Of a stretch of 64,000 nt of DNA, positions 8,732-17,044 are shown piece by piece (position 1 is the stretch's first letter; every line of letters begins with the position of its first letter). The position numbers and the translations under genes are program-made. The DNA is from CBDFHF01 sp965247565 (GTDB lineage: Bacteria > Pseudomonadota > Gammaproteobacteria > Methylococcales > Methylomonadaceae). The stretch lies in contig CBDFHF010000003.1 in the NCBI GenBank assembly GCA_965247565.1, positions 744,001 to 808,000 of the forward strand. The letters run 5' to 3'. Under the pieces are notes generated by a model that was not told the origin of the DNA, made no database searches, and saw only the letters and a program-made list of their open reading frames with translations.

Positions 8732-9766
8732 TTAATAGTATTGAGTCGATTCTACTATTTCTTTTATCAAGTGCGGGCCAGTATAAATTAAACCACTGTA
8801 TATCTGCACCAAGCTGGCACCTACTGCTAGTTTTTCCTGGGCATCTGCGGCAGTTAAAATACCGCCGACGGCGATAATTGGTAATCGACCCTTTAATTCG
8901 GCTGACAGTAATTTGACGACATGTGTCGATTGAACTTTGACAGGTGCACCGCTTAAGCCGCCTGCTTCGATAGAAAGCGGGTGCCCAGCTATGCAATCTC
9001 TGGCTATGGTGGTGTTAGTTGCAATCACACCGTCCATACCAAACTCCAGTAATAATCTCGCCAGCTCGCTGACTTGCTCGTCGCTTAAGTCAGGCGCGAT
9101 TTTTACCGCTAACGGAACATAGTGCCCTTGTTCCTTTTGTAGTTTGAGCTGCTCTTCCTTTAAGGCGAAAAGCAGTTTTTTAATATCATCGCCTTGCTGT
9201 AATTGGCGTAAATTTTTGGTATTGGGCGAAGAGATGTTAATAGTGATATAGCTGGCTAGAGCATAAGCTTTGCGCAATCCGATTAAATAATCGTTCGCCG
9301 CTTGTTCAATTGGTGTGTCGAAATTTTTACCAATATTTATGCCCAAAATCCCACGGTATTGGCTTCGTGAAACCTGGGCCAATAGGTGTTCTAGCCCCAA
9401 GTTATTAAACCCCATTCGATTAATGATCGCTTGGTGTTCTGGCACTCGAAATAAACGAGGCTTGGGATTACCTGGTTGCGGGCGTGGCGTTATGGTCCCT
9501 ATTTCTATAAAACCAAAGCCCAATGCGGCCAGTGCATCAATGTAATCACCATTTTTATCCAGCCCGGCAGCCAGACCAACAGGGTTTTTAAATTCTAACC
9601 CCATGACAGTGACAGGTTTACTTTTAATTGCCGGATAAATCAGCTTTGCCAACCCGGAAGTATTAACCAAGCTTAATAAGTTAAGCGTGACTTCGTGAGC
9701 GGTTTCAGGATCCATCCTAAATAATAATGGGCGTATTAAATTATGTAGTAGCTTATGGAGGTTCAT
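8732..9766 (-). CDS. pyrD: Dihydroorotate dehydrogenase (quinone), class 2
   Basis: A 344-residue FMN enzyme oxidising dihydroorotate to orotate with ubiquinone, the fourth step of pyrimidine synthesis. The N-terminal amphipathic helices (residues 1-40) of the membrane-bound class 2 enzymes are present. Motifs include [36 protein letters not shown] (with the catalytic serine), [17 protein letters not shown] and the phosphate-binding AVGGI. It lies 20 bp downstream of thiO on the same strand. Confidence 0.97.
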   Translation of the reverse strand: MNLHKLLHNLIRPLLFRMDPETAHEVTLNLLSLVNTSGLAKLIYPAIKSKPVTVMGLEFKNPVGLAAGLDKNGDYIDALAALGFGFIEIGTITPRPQPGNPKPRLFRVPEHQAIINRMGFNNLGLEHLLAQVSRSQYRGILGINIGKNFDTPIEQAANDYLIGLRKAYALASYITINISSPNTKNLRQLQQGDDIKKLLFALKEEQLKLQKEQGHYVPLAVKIAPDLSDEQVSELARLLLEFGMDGVIATNTTIARDCIAGHPLSIEAGGLSGAPVKVQSTHVVKLLSAELKGRLPIIAVGGILTAADAQEKLAVGASLVQIYSGLIYTGPHLIKEIVESTQYY

Positions 9767-9786
9767 GCGCTCTGTTTACGTGTTAA

Positions 9787-10881
9787 TTAATGCATACTGG
9801 ACAAAGCATAAGCTTGGGGAGCTACCCTAGTCGGTCGGTTCAACACCAGATCAACGAGTAACTGCGCAGAGGCTGGCCCCATTGCCAGACCATTCCTGAA
9901 ATGTCCTGCATTAATCGCTAAATTGACAATATCAGGGTGGCGGTCTATGTAGGGTATGCCTTGTTCTGTGCCTGGCCGTAAACCAGCCCAGTGATTAATA
10001 ACTGATGCCTTTTTAAGGGCCGGCATCAGCTCTTGCGCAAATTCGCTAAGGGATTTTTTAGCGTCGTCCGTTGTTATTTTATTAAATGCATCCAGTTCCA
10101 CCGTGCTACCGGCTAGTATTTTGCCATCCAGACGTGGAATCAGATAGCGATCATCATCCAATACCATAAAGGGCAACGCGCCTGCTTGTGCATCGAATAA
10201 CAGCATTTGCCCTTTGACTGGCGCAACTTTTGGCGCTGAATCGGCAAAGCTGGGAAAGAGATTTCGGAACAATTGCCCTGTCCAAGCACCTGCTGTTATA
10301 ACAAGTTGGTTAACCGCAATCCTACCCGAGCTTGTGTCAATAGACATGACTCTGTCGCCCTCTAAAGTAACGTCTTTCACTTCATGATGCTCGTGAACTG
10401 TCACGCCTTTATTGACAAGATCTTGCTTTAAAGACTTAATCAATCGGGGATTACGGGCCTGGGCGATGCTAGGTAGCCACAATGGATGCTCCGGTGTGGT
10501 CTGTATCCGAGTAAAAAAATCAGCGCCAGCTGCTTGGCTAATGATGTTGTTGGTGTTGCACCAGGCAGTTGCCGCATCGATGTCGGGATTTTTAGTGATT
10601 AAAATACCGCAGGGATTCCACTCTGGATCAAGCCCGGTTTCAGTTTTAAGTTGTTCAGCCAAAACAGGATAAAGTCGCAAGCTTTGAATAATGAGACGGG
10701 AAATTGCATCGGCCTGTCGCCAAGGATACAGTGGCAGCAAAATACCCCCGCCAGCCCAGGACGATTCCTGACCCAACAGATTTTTCTCAATCACGCTAAC
10801 ACTGGCGCCAGCCAAAGAAAACTCCCGGGCGGTCATTAGCCCAATAACGCCGCCGCCAATAAGAGTAATATCAGAAATCAT
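9787..10881 (-). CDS. thiO: Glycine oxidase ThiO
   Basis: A 364-residue FAD-dependent oxidase of the DAO family. The dinucleotide-binding motif GGGVIGLM is at residues 8-15, followed by SSWAGGGILLPLYPW typical of ThiO. The second FAD segment RPGTEQGIPYIDRHP and the C-terminal NAGHFRNGLAMGPASA close the fold. The enzyme converts glycine to iminoglycine for the thiazole ring of thiamine. No other thiamine gene is next to it, and there is no visible TPP riboswitch in the upstream spacer. Confidence 0.92.
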   Translation of the reverse strand: MISDITLIGGGVIGLMTAREFSLAGASVSVIEKNLLGQESSWAGGGILLPLYPWRQADAISRLIIQSLRLYPVLAEQLKTETGLDPEWNPCGILITKNPDIDAATAWCNTNNIISQAAGADFFTRIQTTPEHPLWLPSIAQARNPRLIKSLKQDLVNKGVTVHEHHEVKDVTLEGDRVMSIDTSSGRIAVNQLVITAGAWTGQLFRNLFPSFADSAPKVAPVKGQMLLFDAQAGALPFMVLDDDRYLIPRLDGKILAGSTVELDAFNKITTDDAKKSLSEFAQELMPALKKASVINHWAGLRPGTEQGIPYIDRHPDIVNLAINAGHFRNGLAMGPASAQLLVDLVLNRPTRVAPQAYALSSMH

Positions 10882-11215
10882 TTATTCCGTTTAGTTAAGT
10901 AAGTGCTGGTAAAAGACGCTTCCAGTACAATCAGAGCGGCTAATTGATTAGGTTATAACTTACCATGAAGGTAATATTGGAAGGCAAGAAATTTAAGTGC
11001 AATTAAGTCACCAAATTGTTGCATTTTTGATACAACCAACAATCAACGTTAATAAATTTTAATAACTAATTGATATAGATCAATTTATTTTTTAAAAAAA
11101 ATAGCATCAAAACTTGTAGTGTTTTAGTATTACTGCTACTATTGACCCCGTAAGGCCAAGCTTTGTTGTTTAAAAGCAAATAATGTAAATAATAACATCC
11201 TCATGAGGGGGAAAT
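10882..11215. other. Divergent spacer between thiO and an outer-membrane protein gene
   Basis: This 334-bp AT-rich region holds no gene. It contains the FNR box at 11070-11083 and the ribosome binding site of the outer-membrane protein (GAGGGGGAA just before 11216). Confidence 0.6.
11070..11083 (+). promoter_or_regulatory. FNR/ANR box upstream of the outer-membrane protein gene
   Basis: TTGATATAGATCAA is a perfect match to the FNR consensus TTGAT-N4-ATCAA. Its centre is about 140 bp upstream of the ATG at 11216. A weak -10-like TAGCAT lies about 30 bp after the centre, roughly the geometry of activation from a site near -40. An FNR-type regulator is encoded at 14482, so oxygen-responsive control of this gene is likely. 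Confidence 0.7.
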
Positions 11216-12124
11216 ATGACATTAAAGAAAACTAATTCACGCTGGGGCACTATCGCCTTAGCAACTTTAACAATGGCAGCCGTTATGGTTTCTCCGCAAG
11301 CTGCCGCTAAAAAGAAGCATCACAAAAAGCGTCATCGTGTTGTGACTGAGTCTTATGAAACACATCGCTCCTTTTCTTCTTCACACAGCAATAGCCGTGT
11401 TGATGCGTTGGAAAGCCAGCTGCGCGCCATGCAAGCTGAGATTGATGCGTTAAGAGCTCAAGCTAGCACACCGCCAGTTGATCCAGATACTGCAAAAGTC
11501 CAAGAACTGGACCAATGGATGGCTGAAACTAAAGCCAAACCAGCTAAAGCTAAAGATGACATGATTTTTTTCCGTGGCGGGTACTCACACAGTAACGACA
11601 ACAGGGGTAGCGACATATCGGTCAGCGCCTTCCCTGGCGGGGTTAATGGTGATTTGTTAGTTGGCGCCAAGTCAACCGATAAAGATGCTTGGTATTTCGG
11701 CGCTGGATTCGACTGGAGTTTGAGCGATAACTTGTTCGGAATAATGAATGGCACAGAAGTATTCGCAGAATTAATGTTCGACTACAAAGAACTCTCAGGT
11801 AAAACAAACAGCGTGTTAACTGGCCAGTCGGTTACTACTAACCAGTTAACTTTAGCGGCATCTCCAAAAATTAAATTCATGAAAGGTAGCCCATTTCGCC
11901 CATGGTTGATCCCGGTTGGCTTTGAAATTAGCGTTATCAGCCCTCCATCTGGCGCTGTTACCGTATTAAATCCAGGCATGCAATTTGGATTTGGTGCAGA
12001 TTACAAAATTTGGAATAATTTGTATATTGGTGCTGATGCTCGTTATCACTATACCGCTGATGATACTGATGGCGTAAATACTGATGGCGTTACTGCCGGT
12101 GGCTACTTGGGTATCGGTTTCTAA
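11216..12124 (+). CDS. Outer-membrane beta-barrel protein with N-terminal coiled coil
   Basis: A 302-residue exported protein. A signal peptide ends near residue 31 (VSPQAAA), followed by a lysine/histidine-rich run (32-41). A predicted coiled coil follows at about 60-84 (VDALESQLRAMQAEIDALRAQ-like heptads), then a proline-rich linker. Residues about 115-302 alternate like beta strands and end in GGYLGIGF, a C-terminal phenylalanine typical for BAM-assembled barrels. I cannot assign a substrate. The strong ribosome binding site, good terminator and perfect FNR box suggest an abundant, oxygen-regulated protein. Confidence 0.8.
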   Translation: MTLKKTNSRWGTIALATLTMAAVMVSPQAAAKKKHHKKRHRVVTESYETHRSFSSSHSNSRVDALESQLRAMQAEIDALRAQASTPPVDPDTAKVQELDQWMAETKAKPAKAKDDMIFFRGGYSHSNDNRGSDISVSAFPGGVNGDLLVGAKSTDKDAWYFGAGFDWSLSDNLFGIMNGTEVFAELMFDYKELSGKTNSVLTGQSVTTNQLTLAASPKIKFMKGSPFRPWLIPVGFEISVISPPSGAVTVLNPGMQFGFGADYKIWNNLYIGADARYHYTADDTDGVNTDGVTAGGYLGIGF

Positions 12125-12152
12125 GCAACTGACTTAAAACTTATCCAAGCAA

Positions 12153-12184
12153 AAAAGGAGGGCTTTAAACCCCTCCTTTTTTTT
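12153..12184 (+). terminator. Rho-independent terminator
   Basis: A perfect 10-bp stem AAAAGGAGGG / CCCTCCTTTT around an 8-nt loop, followed by four more T. It lies 29 bp after the outer-membrane protein stop codon. Confidence 0.93.
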
Positions 12185-12261
12185 GTCAAAAATCCGGTAA
12201 ATTGACGTTTAATTCCATTAAGTTCACACTTCAAAAAGTAAACTTAGCATGGAACATCACT

Positions 12262-12450
12262 ATGAAAGCAACCGCTAAAGATCTCAGAATTCATTCAAAA
12301 GGCCTACTTGATGCTGTAAGTAGAGAGGAAGATGTCGTAATTACCTTCAGAGGCAAGCCGTGCGCCAGACTCGTCCCTTATGAAACAACGGATAAGGCAA
12401 CAGTTGCCGAGGATGAAAGTGATGATTTATTTGGAATATGTTCTCTTTAA
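12262..12450 (+). CDS. Phd/YefM-type antitoxin
   Basis: A 62-residue antitoxin beginning MKATAKDLRIHSKGLLDAVSR with the family's V-ITFRGKPCARLVP strand and an acidic C-terminal tail (EDESDDLFGI) that would wrap the toxin. The ATG at 12262 gives the family's normal N-terminus; the upstream in-frame extension is not conserved-looking. It sits 20 bp before the broken PIN toxin, its probable partner. Such antitoxins bind their own promoter. Confidence 0.88.
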   Translation: MKATAKDLRIHSKGLLDAVSREEDVVITFRGKPCARLVPYETTDKATVAEDESDDLFGICSL

Positions 12451-12470
12451 GGAAGTGTAGGTTTTTTTTA

Positions 12471-12850
12471 ATGCTGGTCGATACGGATGTACTGATATGG
12501 CCCTTAAAACGCAACAACAATGCCAGGCATGAAATAGAGGCGTTGAAAGATTTTTTATCTCAGTGGTAACTTATATCAAGCTGGTTCAAGAGATGCGTAA
12601 TAAACAGGAGCTTATTGCACTACGGCGAACGTTAAAATTTTGGAATGCAAAAATATTGCATATTTCCGAAGATATTTCAGCTAATGCGCAGTTTTATGTT
12701 GAACAGTACTATCTAAGCCATGCCATGCAGTTGGCTGACTCATTAATAGGCGCAACTGCTGTCACAAATGGCCTACCGCTATTGACAGGCCATACAAAGC
12801 ATTATCGAGTCCTGAAAGATATTCCTTTGAAAGAATTTAAGCCGGTCTAA
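12471..12850 (+). pseudogene. PIN-domain toxin (VapC-like) split by a frameshift
   Basis: The first part (12471-12569) encodes MLVDTDVLIWPLKRNN and has the catalytic aspartates. The second part (to 12850, frame -1) continues SVVTYIKLVQEMRNKQEL, then ADSLIGATA and LLTGHTKHYRVL. Joined, the two make a full-length PIN ribonuclease of about 126 residues. The break falls at TTTTTTA (12551-12557). In the first frame this is T TTT TTA, a classical -1 slippery heptamer, and slipping there would give a DFLISVVTYIK junction that fits the family. A lost T in the T run explains it equally well. The gene may thus be dead, mis-sequenced or frameshift-expressed. Confidence 0.85.
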
Positions 12851-12852
12851 AA

Positions 12853-13815
12853 ATGAGAACCCTCTATCCTGAAATCCAGCCCTACCACACTTTTTTCCTC
12901 AACACCGACAGCCAGCATTCAGTCTATGTAGAACAAAGCGGGAATCCTGATGGCTTTCCTGTTGTGTTTTTGCACGGCGGGCCCTGTTCTGGAACTAAAC
13001 CGGATCACCGGCGTTTTTTTAATCCCGATTTCTACCGCATTATTTTGTTTGATCAACGCGGCTGCGGGCAATCTCTGCCTTTCGGGGAGCTAGAGCACAA
13101 TACCACCCAAGATTTAATCGATGACATGGAGCATATTCGTCGGCAACTGAACATTAAACAATGGCTGATATTCGGTGGCTCTTGGGGCGCAGCGCTAGCT
13201 TTGTTATATGCCCAACAGCATCAAGCCTGCGTGTCCGGCTTGATTCTTCGTGGTGTTTTTTTGGGACGTCAGCAAGATTTGGATTGGTTTGCCAACAATG
13301 GAGTAGGACGGATCTATCCCGAGCAATGGCAACGTTTGCTGGAGAGTATTCCCAATCAAAATTCAGATAATTTAGTACAAAATTTGCATACCGCTTTATG
13401 GGATAAAGATGAAATTACCCAGAGAAGGGTCGCTAAAGAATGGATGGCGTGGGGCGGACAAGTCGCTTTGGGTAATGCGTATCAAGCCAGTGAGGATGAC
13501 CATGTTTCCGAAAAAATGCTAAAGCAAGCGCGCATGGAACTGCATTACGCCAAACACCACTATTTTATTGCCGAAAACCAAATATTGGATAAATGTGCTG
13601 TTTTGAGAAACATACCCGCCATCATTATTCACGGTCGTAATGACTTGGTTTGCCCTATGGAATCGGCCCTAAAACTACACCAAGCATTACCTGAAGCTGA
13701 TTACATTGTGTTGGGCGATGCCGGGCATATTGCCCAAGGTAACAGCATGATTGATGCCCTAGTTACTGCAACTGACAAATTTGCGGAATTACTGAAGCCT
13801 TCATTTACTTCTTAG
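12853..13815 (+). CDS. pip: Proline iminopeptidase
   Basis: A 320-residue alpha/beta hydrolase of peptidase family S33 that removes N-terminal proline. Motifs are the oxyanion HGGPCSGT, DQRGCGQS, the nucleophile elbow GGSWGAALAL, and the C-terminal HGRNDLVCP and GDAGHIAQ regions supplying Asp and His. In most relatives the first motif reads HGGPG; here Cys replaces the second Gly of GPG. It starts 2 bp after the PIN toxin stop and is followed 5 bp later by ubiX, so it may share transcripts with both. Confidence 0.92.
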   Translation: MRTLYPEIQPYHTFFLNTDSQHSVYVEQSGNPDGFPVVFLHGGPCSGTKPDHRRFFNPDFYRIILFDQRGCGQSLPFGELEHNTTQDLIDDMEHIRRQLNIKQWLIFGGSWGAALALLYAQQHQACVSGLILRGVFLGRQQDLDWFANNGVGRIYPEQWQRLLESIPNQNSDNLVQNLHTALWDKDEITQRRVAKEWMAWGGQVALGNAYQASEDDHVSEKMLKQARMELHYAKHHYFIAENQILDKCAVLRNIPAIIIHGRNDLVCPMESALKLHQALPEADYIVLGDAGHIAQGNSMIDALVTATDKFAELLKPSFTS

Positions 13816-13820
13816 TTAAT

Positions 13821-14396
13821 ATGCCTACTAAAAAACGCTTAATCATCGCCATGACTGGCGCTACCGGCGCCATTTACGGCGTCAGAATGTTGCAAATATT
13901 GCAGAACCAGCAAGAGTGGGAAACACATCTGGTTATTTCTTCTGCCGGCGTGGTCAATTTAAAACACGAAATGGATATGAAACGTTCGGAATTGGCCGCA
14001 TTGGCGAATGTGGTACATGGTATTAACGATATTGCCGCCAGCATTTCCAGTGGTGGCTTCAAGACCGAAGGCATGATCATCGCGCCCTGTTCCATGAAAA
14101 CCCTATCGGCAGTCGCACATGGTTTTGGCGATAACTTGATCTCGCGAGCAGCGGACGTGGCTTTAAAAGAGCGTCGCCGGTTAGTGATCATGCCCAGAGA
14201 AACCCCATTAAACCTAGCACACATTAGAAACATGGCCAGCGTGACTGAGATGGGCGGCATAATTTTTCCACCCATGCCGGCTTTTTACAGCAAATCAGAT
14301 TCCATGGCGGCCATGGTTAACGAGACGGTAGGTCGGGTTTTGGATATGTTTGGCGTCAATGTTGATGGCTTGTATACGCCTTGGCAAGGCTTGTAA
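13821..14396 (+). CDS. ubiX: Flavin prenyltransferase UbiX
   Basis: A 191-residue enzyme that attaches dimethylallyl to FMN, making the prenyl-FMN cofactor of UbiD in ubiquinone synthesis. Visible motifs are MTGATGAIYGVRML at the N-terminus, the APCSMKTLSAVAHG loop, the phosphate-binding RRRLVIMPRETPLN, and the C-terminal PPMPAFY. Length is normal. Five base pairs separate it from the upstream peptidase gene. Confidence 0.95.
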   Translation: MPTKKRLIIAMTGATGAIYGVRMLQILQNQQEWETHLVISSAGVVNLKHEMDMKRSELAALANVVHGINDIAASISSGGFKTEGMIIAPCSMKTLSAVAHGFGDNLISRAADVALKERRRLVIMPRETPLNLAHIRNMASVTEMGGIIFPPMPAFYSKSDSMAAMVNETVGRVLDMFGVNVDGLYTPWQGL

Positions 14397-14481
14397 AACT
14401 GCGGACTATCTACAAGCGGCTAGTATTTAGTCTCCAATAAAGCAATCCCCCAACACTTTTTTGCAAACGGGCATAATAATA

Positions 14482-15240
14482 ATGAAAAACCAGTCCGGCT
14501 TTATCCATTGGCCATTCAAATCCATAAAATGCAGCGCTTGCGGCTTAAAAAAACTCTGTTTTGCTAAGAATTTGAATGCACAGGAAACCTCAGCTCTAGA
14601 AGCTATTATTGCCGAAAACCAGAGTTATCAACGCCGCGATTACCTGTATCACGCCGGCAATTGCATAACCGACTTAGTTATTATCAAATCCGGCTCCGCA
14701 AAAACAGAGTTGCTGTCAGAAGATGGCTCAGAACAAATCGTAAACTTTCATTTTCCTGGCGACTTGCTAGGGCTTGATTCTTTAGCCGATAAACACAGTT
14801 TATCGGCAGTCGTTTTTCTGGAAGATTCCAATATTTGCCGCATCCCCTATCCTGCATTTAATGCCTTAAGCGAGCAAACACCGCAACTGCATGCAGAAAT
14901 AATTACTCGCTTAAGCAATCAAATTGCTAGTGGACATGAGCTCATGCTGTCAATCAATCATCATTCTGCAGAACAACGATTTGTGTTCTTTTTACAGGAT
15001 TTAGCCAGTCGGCAATTTAATCGAGGCTTATCCATTAATCACCTCTATCTGAGCATGTCACGGGATGATATAGCCAATTATCTGGGCTTAGCACCCGCTA
15101 CAATAAGTCGCACCATCAGCAAGTTTGAAAGGGATGGTTTGATACAGTTCAGTAACAGACAACACCTGCAATTGCTCGATTATCAGAAGCTGATCAATAT
15201 TTTTCATCCTTGTGATGATTGTGCGGCGGTGAATGTTTAA
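14482..15240 (+). CDS. fnr: FNR-type [4Fe-4S] transcription regulator
   Basis: A 252-residue Crp/Fnr family regulator. The N-terminal cluster cysteines are at 17, 20 and 26 (C-x2-C-x5-C) and a fourth is Cys119 in EDSNICRIPYP, matching the oxygen-labile cluster ligands of FNR. The cNMP-like beta roll is followed by a dimer helix and a helix-turn-helix containing SRDDIANYLGLAPATISRTISKF. In E. coli FNR the recognition helix reads ETISR; here it is ATISR, so the base-contacting Glu is replaced by Ala. The ATG at 14482 is chosen over a TTG at 14461. A CDDC pair lies near the C-terminus. Confidence 0.88.
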   Translation: MKNQSGFIHWPFKSIKCSACGLKKLCFAKNLNAQETSALEAIIAENQSYQRRDYLYHAGNCITDLVIIKSGSAKTELLSEDGSEQIVNFHFPGDLLGLDSLADKHSLSAVVFLEDSNICRIPYPAFNALSEQTPQLHAEIITRLSNQIASGHELMLSINHHSAEQRFVFFLQDLASRQFNRGLSINHLYLSMSRDDIANYLGLAPATISRTISKFERDGLIQFSNRQHLQLLDYQKLINIFHPCDDCAAVNV

Positions 15241-15328
15241 GAGGGTGGTGATATGTTTAAATCGCTAGCATTTTTGCGCTGGGTTACCAGATGTCATTAT
15301 CCAACGTCTTAATGTGCTCAGAGTAATG

Positions 15329-15730
15329 TTACGTTGTTGGGCAGGCTGAAACTAAGCCAAGATATTTAACAAATGGATCGAAATCACGGTCTTTATAGAG
15401 AAGAGGTATACGATGTTCAATACAATAGGTGGCAATGATTACATCGTTGGTTTTGCGAATGGTGATACCTTTTTTGCGTAAGCTTCTATAATTTTCTGCG
15501 CACACCGTTACCATTTCACTGCTAAAAATGGAATATTGATCCAGTGTTACCAGTGCATCCCTAGCCTCCATGTAATCCTTGTCGCTTTTAAAGCCTTGGA
15601 GTATTTCCAAAAAAATGAGATCAGCAAGGGCTACCGTACCCTCAACAAGGGCGGCATCAAGACTGTCTGTCAGTGCATTAATGTTCCCGTTGAAGTAGTC
15701 AATCCAGACACTGGTATCCGCCAGTATCAC
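15329..15730 (-). CDS. vapC: VapC-type PIN-domain toxin
   Basis: A 133-residue PIN ribonuclease. Catalytic acidic residues appear in MILADTSVWIDYF (Asp5), in DLIFLEILQG (Glu), in TNDVIIATYCIEH (Asp) and in DRDFDPF. Such toxins cleave tRNA or rRNA when the antitoxin is lost. It overlaps the upstream vapB gene by 4 bp, the usual arrangement. Length and motif spacing are intact, so it should be active. Confidence 0.93.
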   Translation of the reverse strand: MILADTSVWIDYFNGNINALTDSLDAALVEGTVALADLIFLEILQGFKSDKDYMEARDALVTLDQYSIFSSEMVTVCAENYRSLRKKGITIRKTNDVIIATYCIEHRIPLLYKDRDFDPFVKYLGLVSACPTT

Positions 15731-15921
15731 TTGCCGCCTCTCATCTCATCCAAATCGTCCTCCCACTTGAGCTTCCCTCTCAATTCGCGGATGGCTTGTT
15801 GGTTGCTGCGCTGTATTATTAGCTTAAGCCCCTGCTCCACAACATCTTTTTTCGTTTCAAGACCGCTTGCCTTAAGTGCATCAATCATTAATTTATCATC
15901 AATTATAATATTGGTTCTCAC
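15727..15921 (-). CDS. vapB: VapB-type antitoxin
   Basis: A 64-residue protein of the type II antitoxin VapB family. It begins MRTNIIIDDKLMIDALKASG, a ribbon-helix-helix-like DNA-binding segment, followed by KKDVVEQGLKLI and a charged tail (KWEDDLDEMRGGK) that would bind VapC. It is the upstream partner of the PIN toxin at 15329-15730 and probably represses their shared promoter near 15930-15960. Confidence 0.92.
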   Translation of the reverse strand: MRTNIIIDDKLMIDALKASGLETKKDVVEQGLKLIIQRSNQQAIRELRGKLKWEDDLDEMRGGK

Positions 15922-16012
15922 AACTCACCTTTTTTGTGTATATATAAAAATAATATACACATTAGCAGGGCCGTAAAAAAACACAATCCCTGAAATTTAA
16001 TTTCTTTCTTAA

Positions 16013-16429
16013 TCAACTTCCATGTATTTTCCAAAAATCAGCAGGCTTAACTACCGGATAAATAGTGGACAAAGCCAATAAATCCTTGTCACTAGTCACC
16101 AGGTAAATTGCTTTTGATGCTAGCAATGCTCCTAAAACCGGTAGCTCAGTCTCATCACGCAAGAGCTTATGGGTAGTTTCGACCGGTTCAACTAGATCTG
16201 CAAGAAAGGCTAATCTATCCACAAAATCACGAATTTCCTGACTTGACCATCCCAAACGATGATTAAGTTTTGGTAAAACACGCTGTAACTCGTCCAGAAT
16301 ATAATGGGAAAGCACGACCTCTATATTACTGTTTCGCCAGGCAGCGACAATTTTTCCTGGAATAGAATTTGGATACGCGATTCCTGAAAGCAACATGTTC
16401 GTGTCCAACACGATGCAAATTTGGGGCAT
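16013..16429 (-). CDS. PIN-domain putative toxin, COG1569 type
   Basis: A 138-residue PIN nuclease: ICIVLDTNMLLSGI at the N-terminus gives the first aspartate, a mid-domain E-DELQRVLPK region follows, and LGALLASKAIYLVTSDKDLL gives the last acidic pair. The family is annotated as putative toxin. ATG at 16429 is used; a TTG at 16441 would overlap the upstream antitoxin by 4 bp and is a real alternative. It is the second gene of a module with the antitoxin at 16438-16707. Confidence 0.85.
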   Translation of the reverse strand: MPQICIVLDTNMLLSGIAYPNSIPGKIVAAWRNSNIEVVLSHYILDELQRVLPKLNHRLGWSSQEIRDFVDRLAFLADLVEPVETTHKLLRDETELPVLGALLASKAIYLVTSDKDLLALSTIYPVVKPADFWKIHGS

Positions 16430-16437
16430 TGCCCTAT

Positions 16438-16707
16438 TCAAGAATGTCTGGTTTCTGAAACGATGGTATCAATTTCAGCCAAGCCCTCTTCCTGCGGCAC
16501 ATTCACGAAGCCATCGGCCATCTGTTGGCTGAGCGAGTCAAATCGATCTTTAAACCGGCGTATGCGCTCAAATAATTGCGCATCAACCAGCGCCGCCACG
16601 GGTTTTCCATCTTTATTAATCAAAATGGCATCATGGCGATATTGAACCTGATTAAGCATTTCACCCAAATTTCGTCGAAATACAACCACGTTGACTTCAT
16701 TAACCAT
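16438..16707 (-). CDS. Phd/YefM-type antitoxin paired with a PIN toxin
   Basis: An 89-residue protein beginning MVNEVNVVVFRRNLGEMLNQV with HDAILINKDGKPVAALVD, the Phd/YefM fold that binds operator DNA. A longer C-terminal part (residues about 45-89) is acidic and would neutralise the toxin. The ATG at 16707 is preceded by a good ribosome binding site (AGGGAGGA) and gives the family's N-terminus; the upstream extension to 16761 is rejected. It is followed directly by the PIN gene. Confidence 0.87.
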   Translation of the reverse strand: MVNEVNVVVFRRNLGEMLNQVQYRHDAILINKDGKPVAALVDAQLFERIRRFKDRFDSLSQQMADGFVNVPQEEGLAEIDTIVSETRHS

Positions 16708-17044
16708 TTGTCCTCCCTTAATAATATGGATCGTAATCATCATATTGACTTGCAATGTCAATGGATGGATGCTTTCACCTATCTGATTACGTCAAATAAA
16801 CAGCACACATCTCACCTTTTAAATGCCTACCCATAGCCTCCGCTAGCACAGCCTGATTTATTTTTCTGTGCTTTATTGCAAAAAAATAAATATTTCGTTC
16901 AAAAAAGCGATCCAGATCAGTATGGCGATTTTTAAACGCCTTCACAATTGCATTCGAGCGTTGCAGATAAGCGGTTTTATTAGCTGGCAGCGCTCGAGAA
17001 TGTTTGAGTTTATCAACCCTACAACTTACGAACTGGAGATTATT
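16708..17044. other. Divergent spacer before the secreted-protein operon
   Basis: This 337-bp AT-rich stretch separates the leftward antitoxin from the rightward cohesin-like gene and should carry both promoters. Open frames on either strand here look non-coding. I found no sigma-54 type GG-N10-GC element of the kind used by some PEP-CTERM genes. Confidence 0.5.

Noticed and set aside
10882..11215. TPP riboswitch for thiO
   Set aside because: I saw no CUGAGA or ACCUGAU-type conserved elements on the thiO strand.
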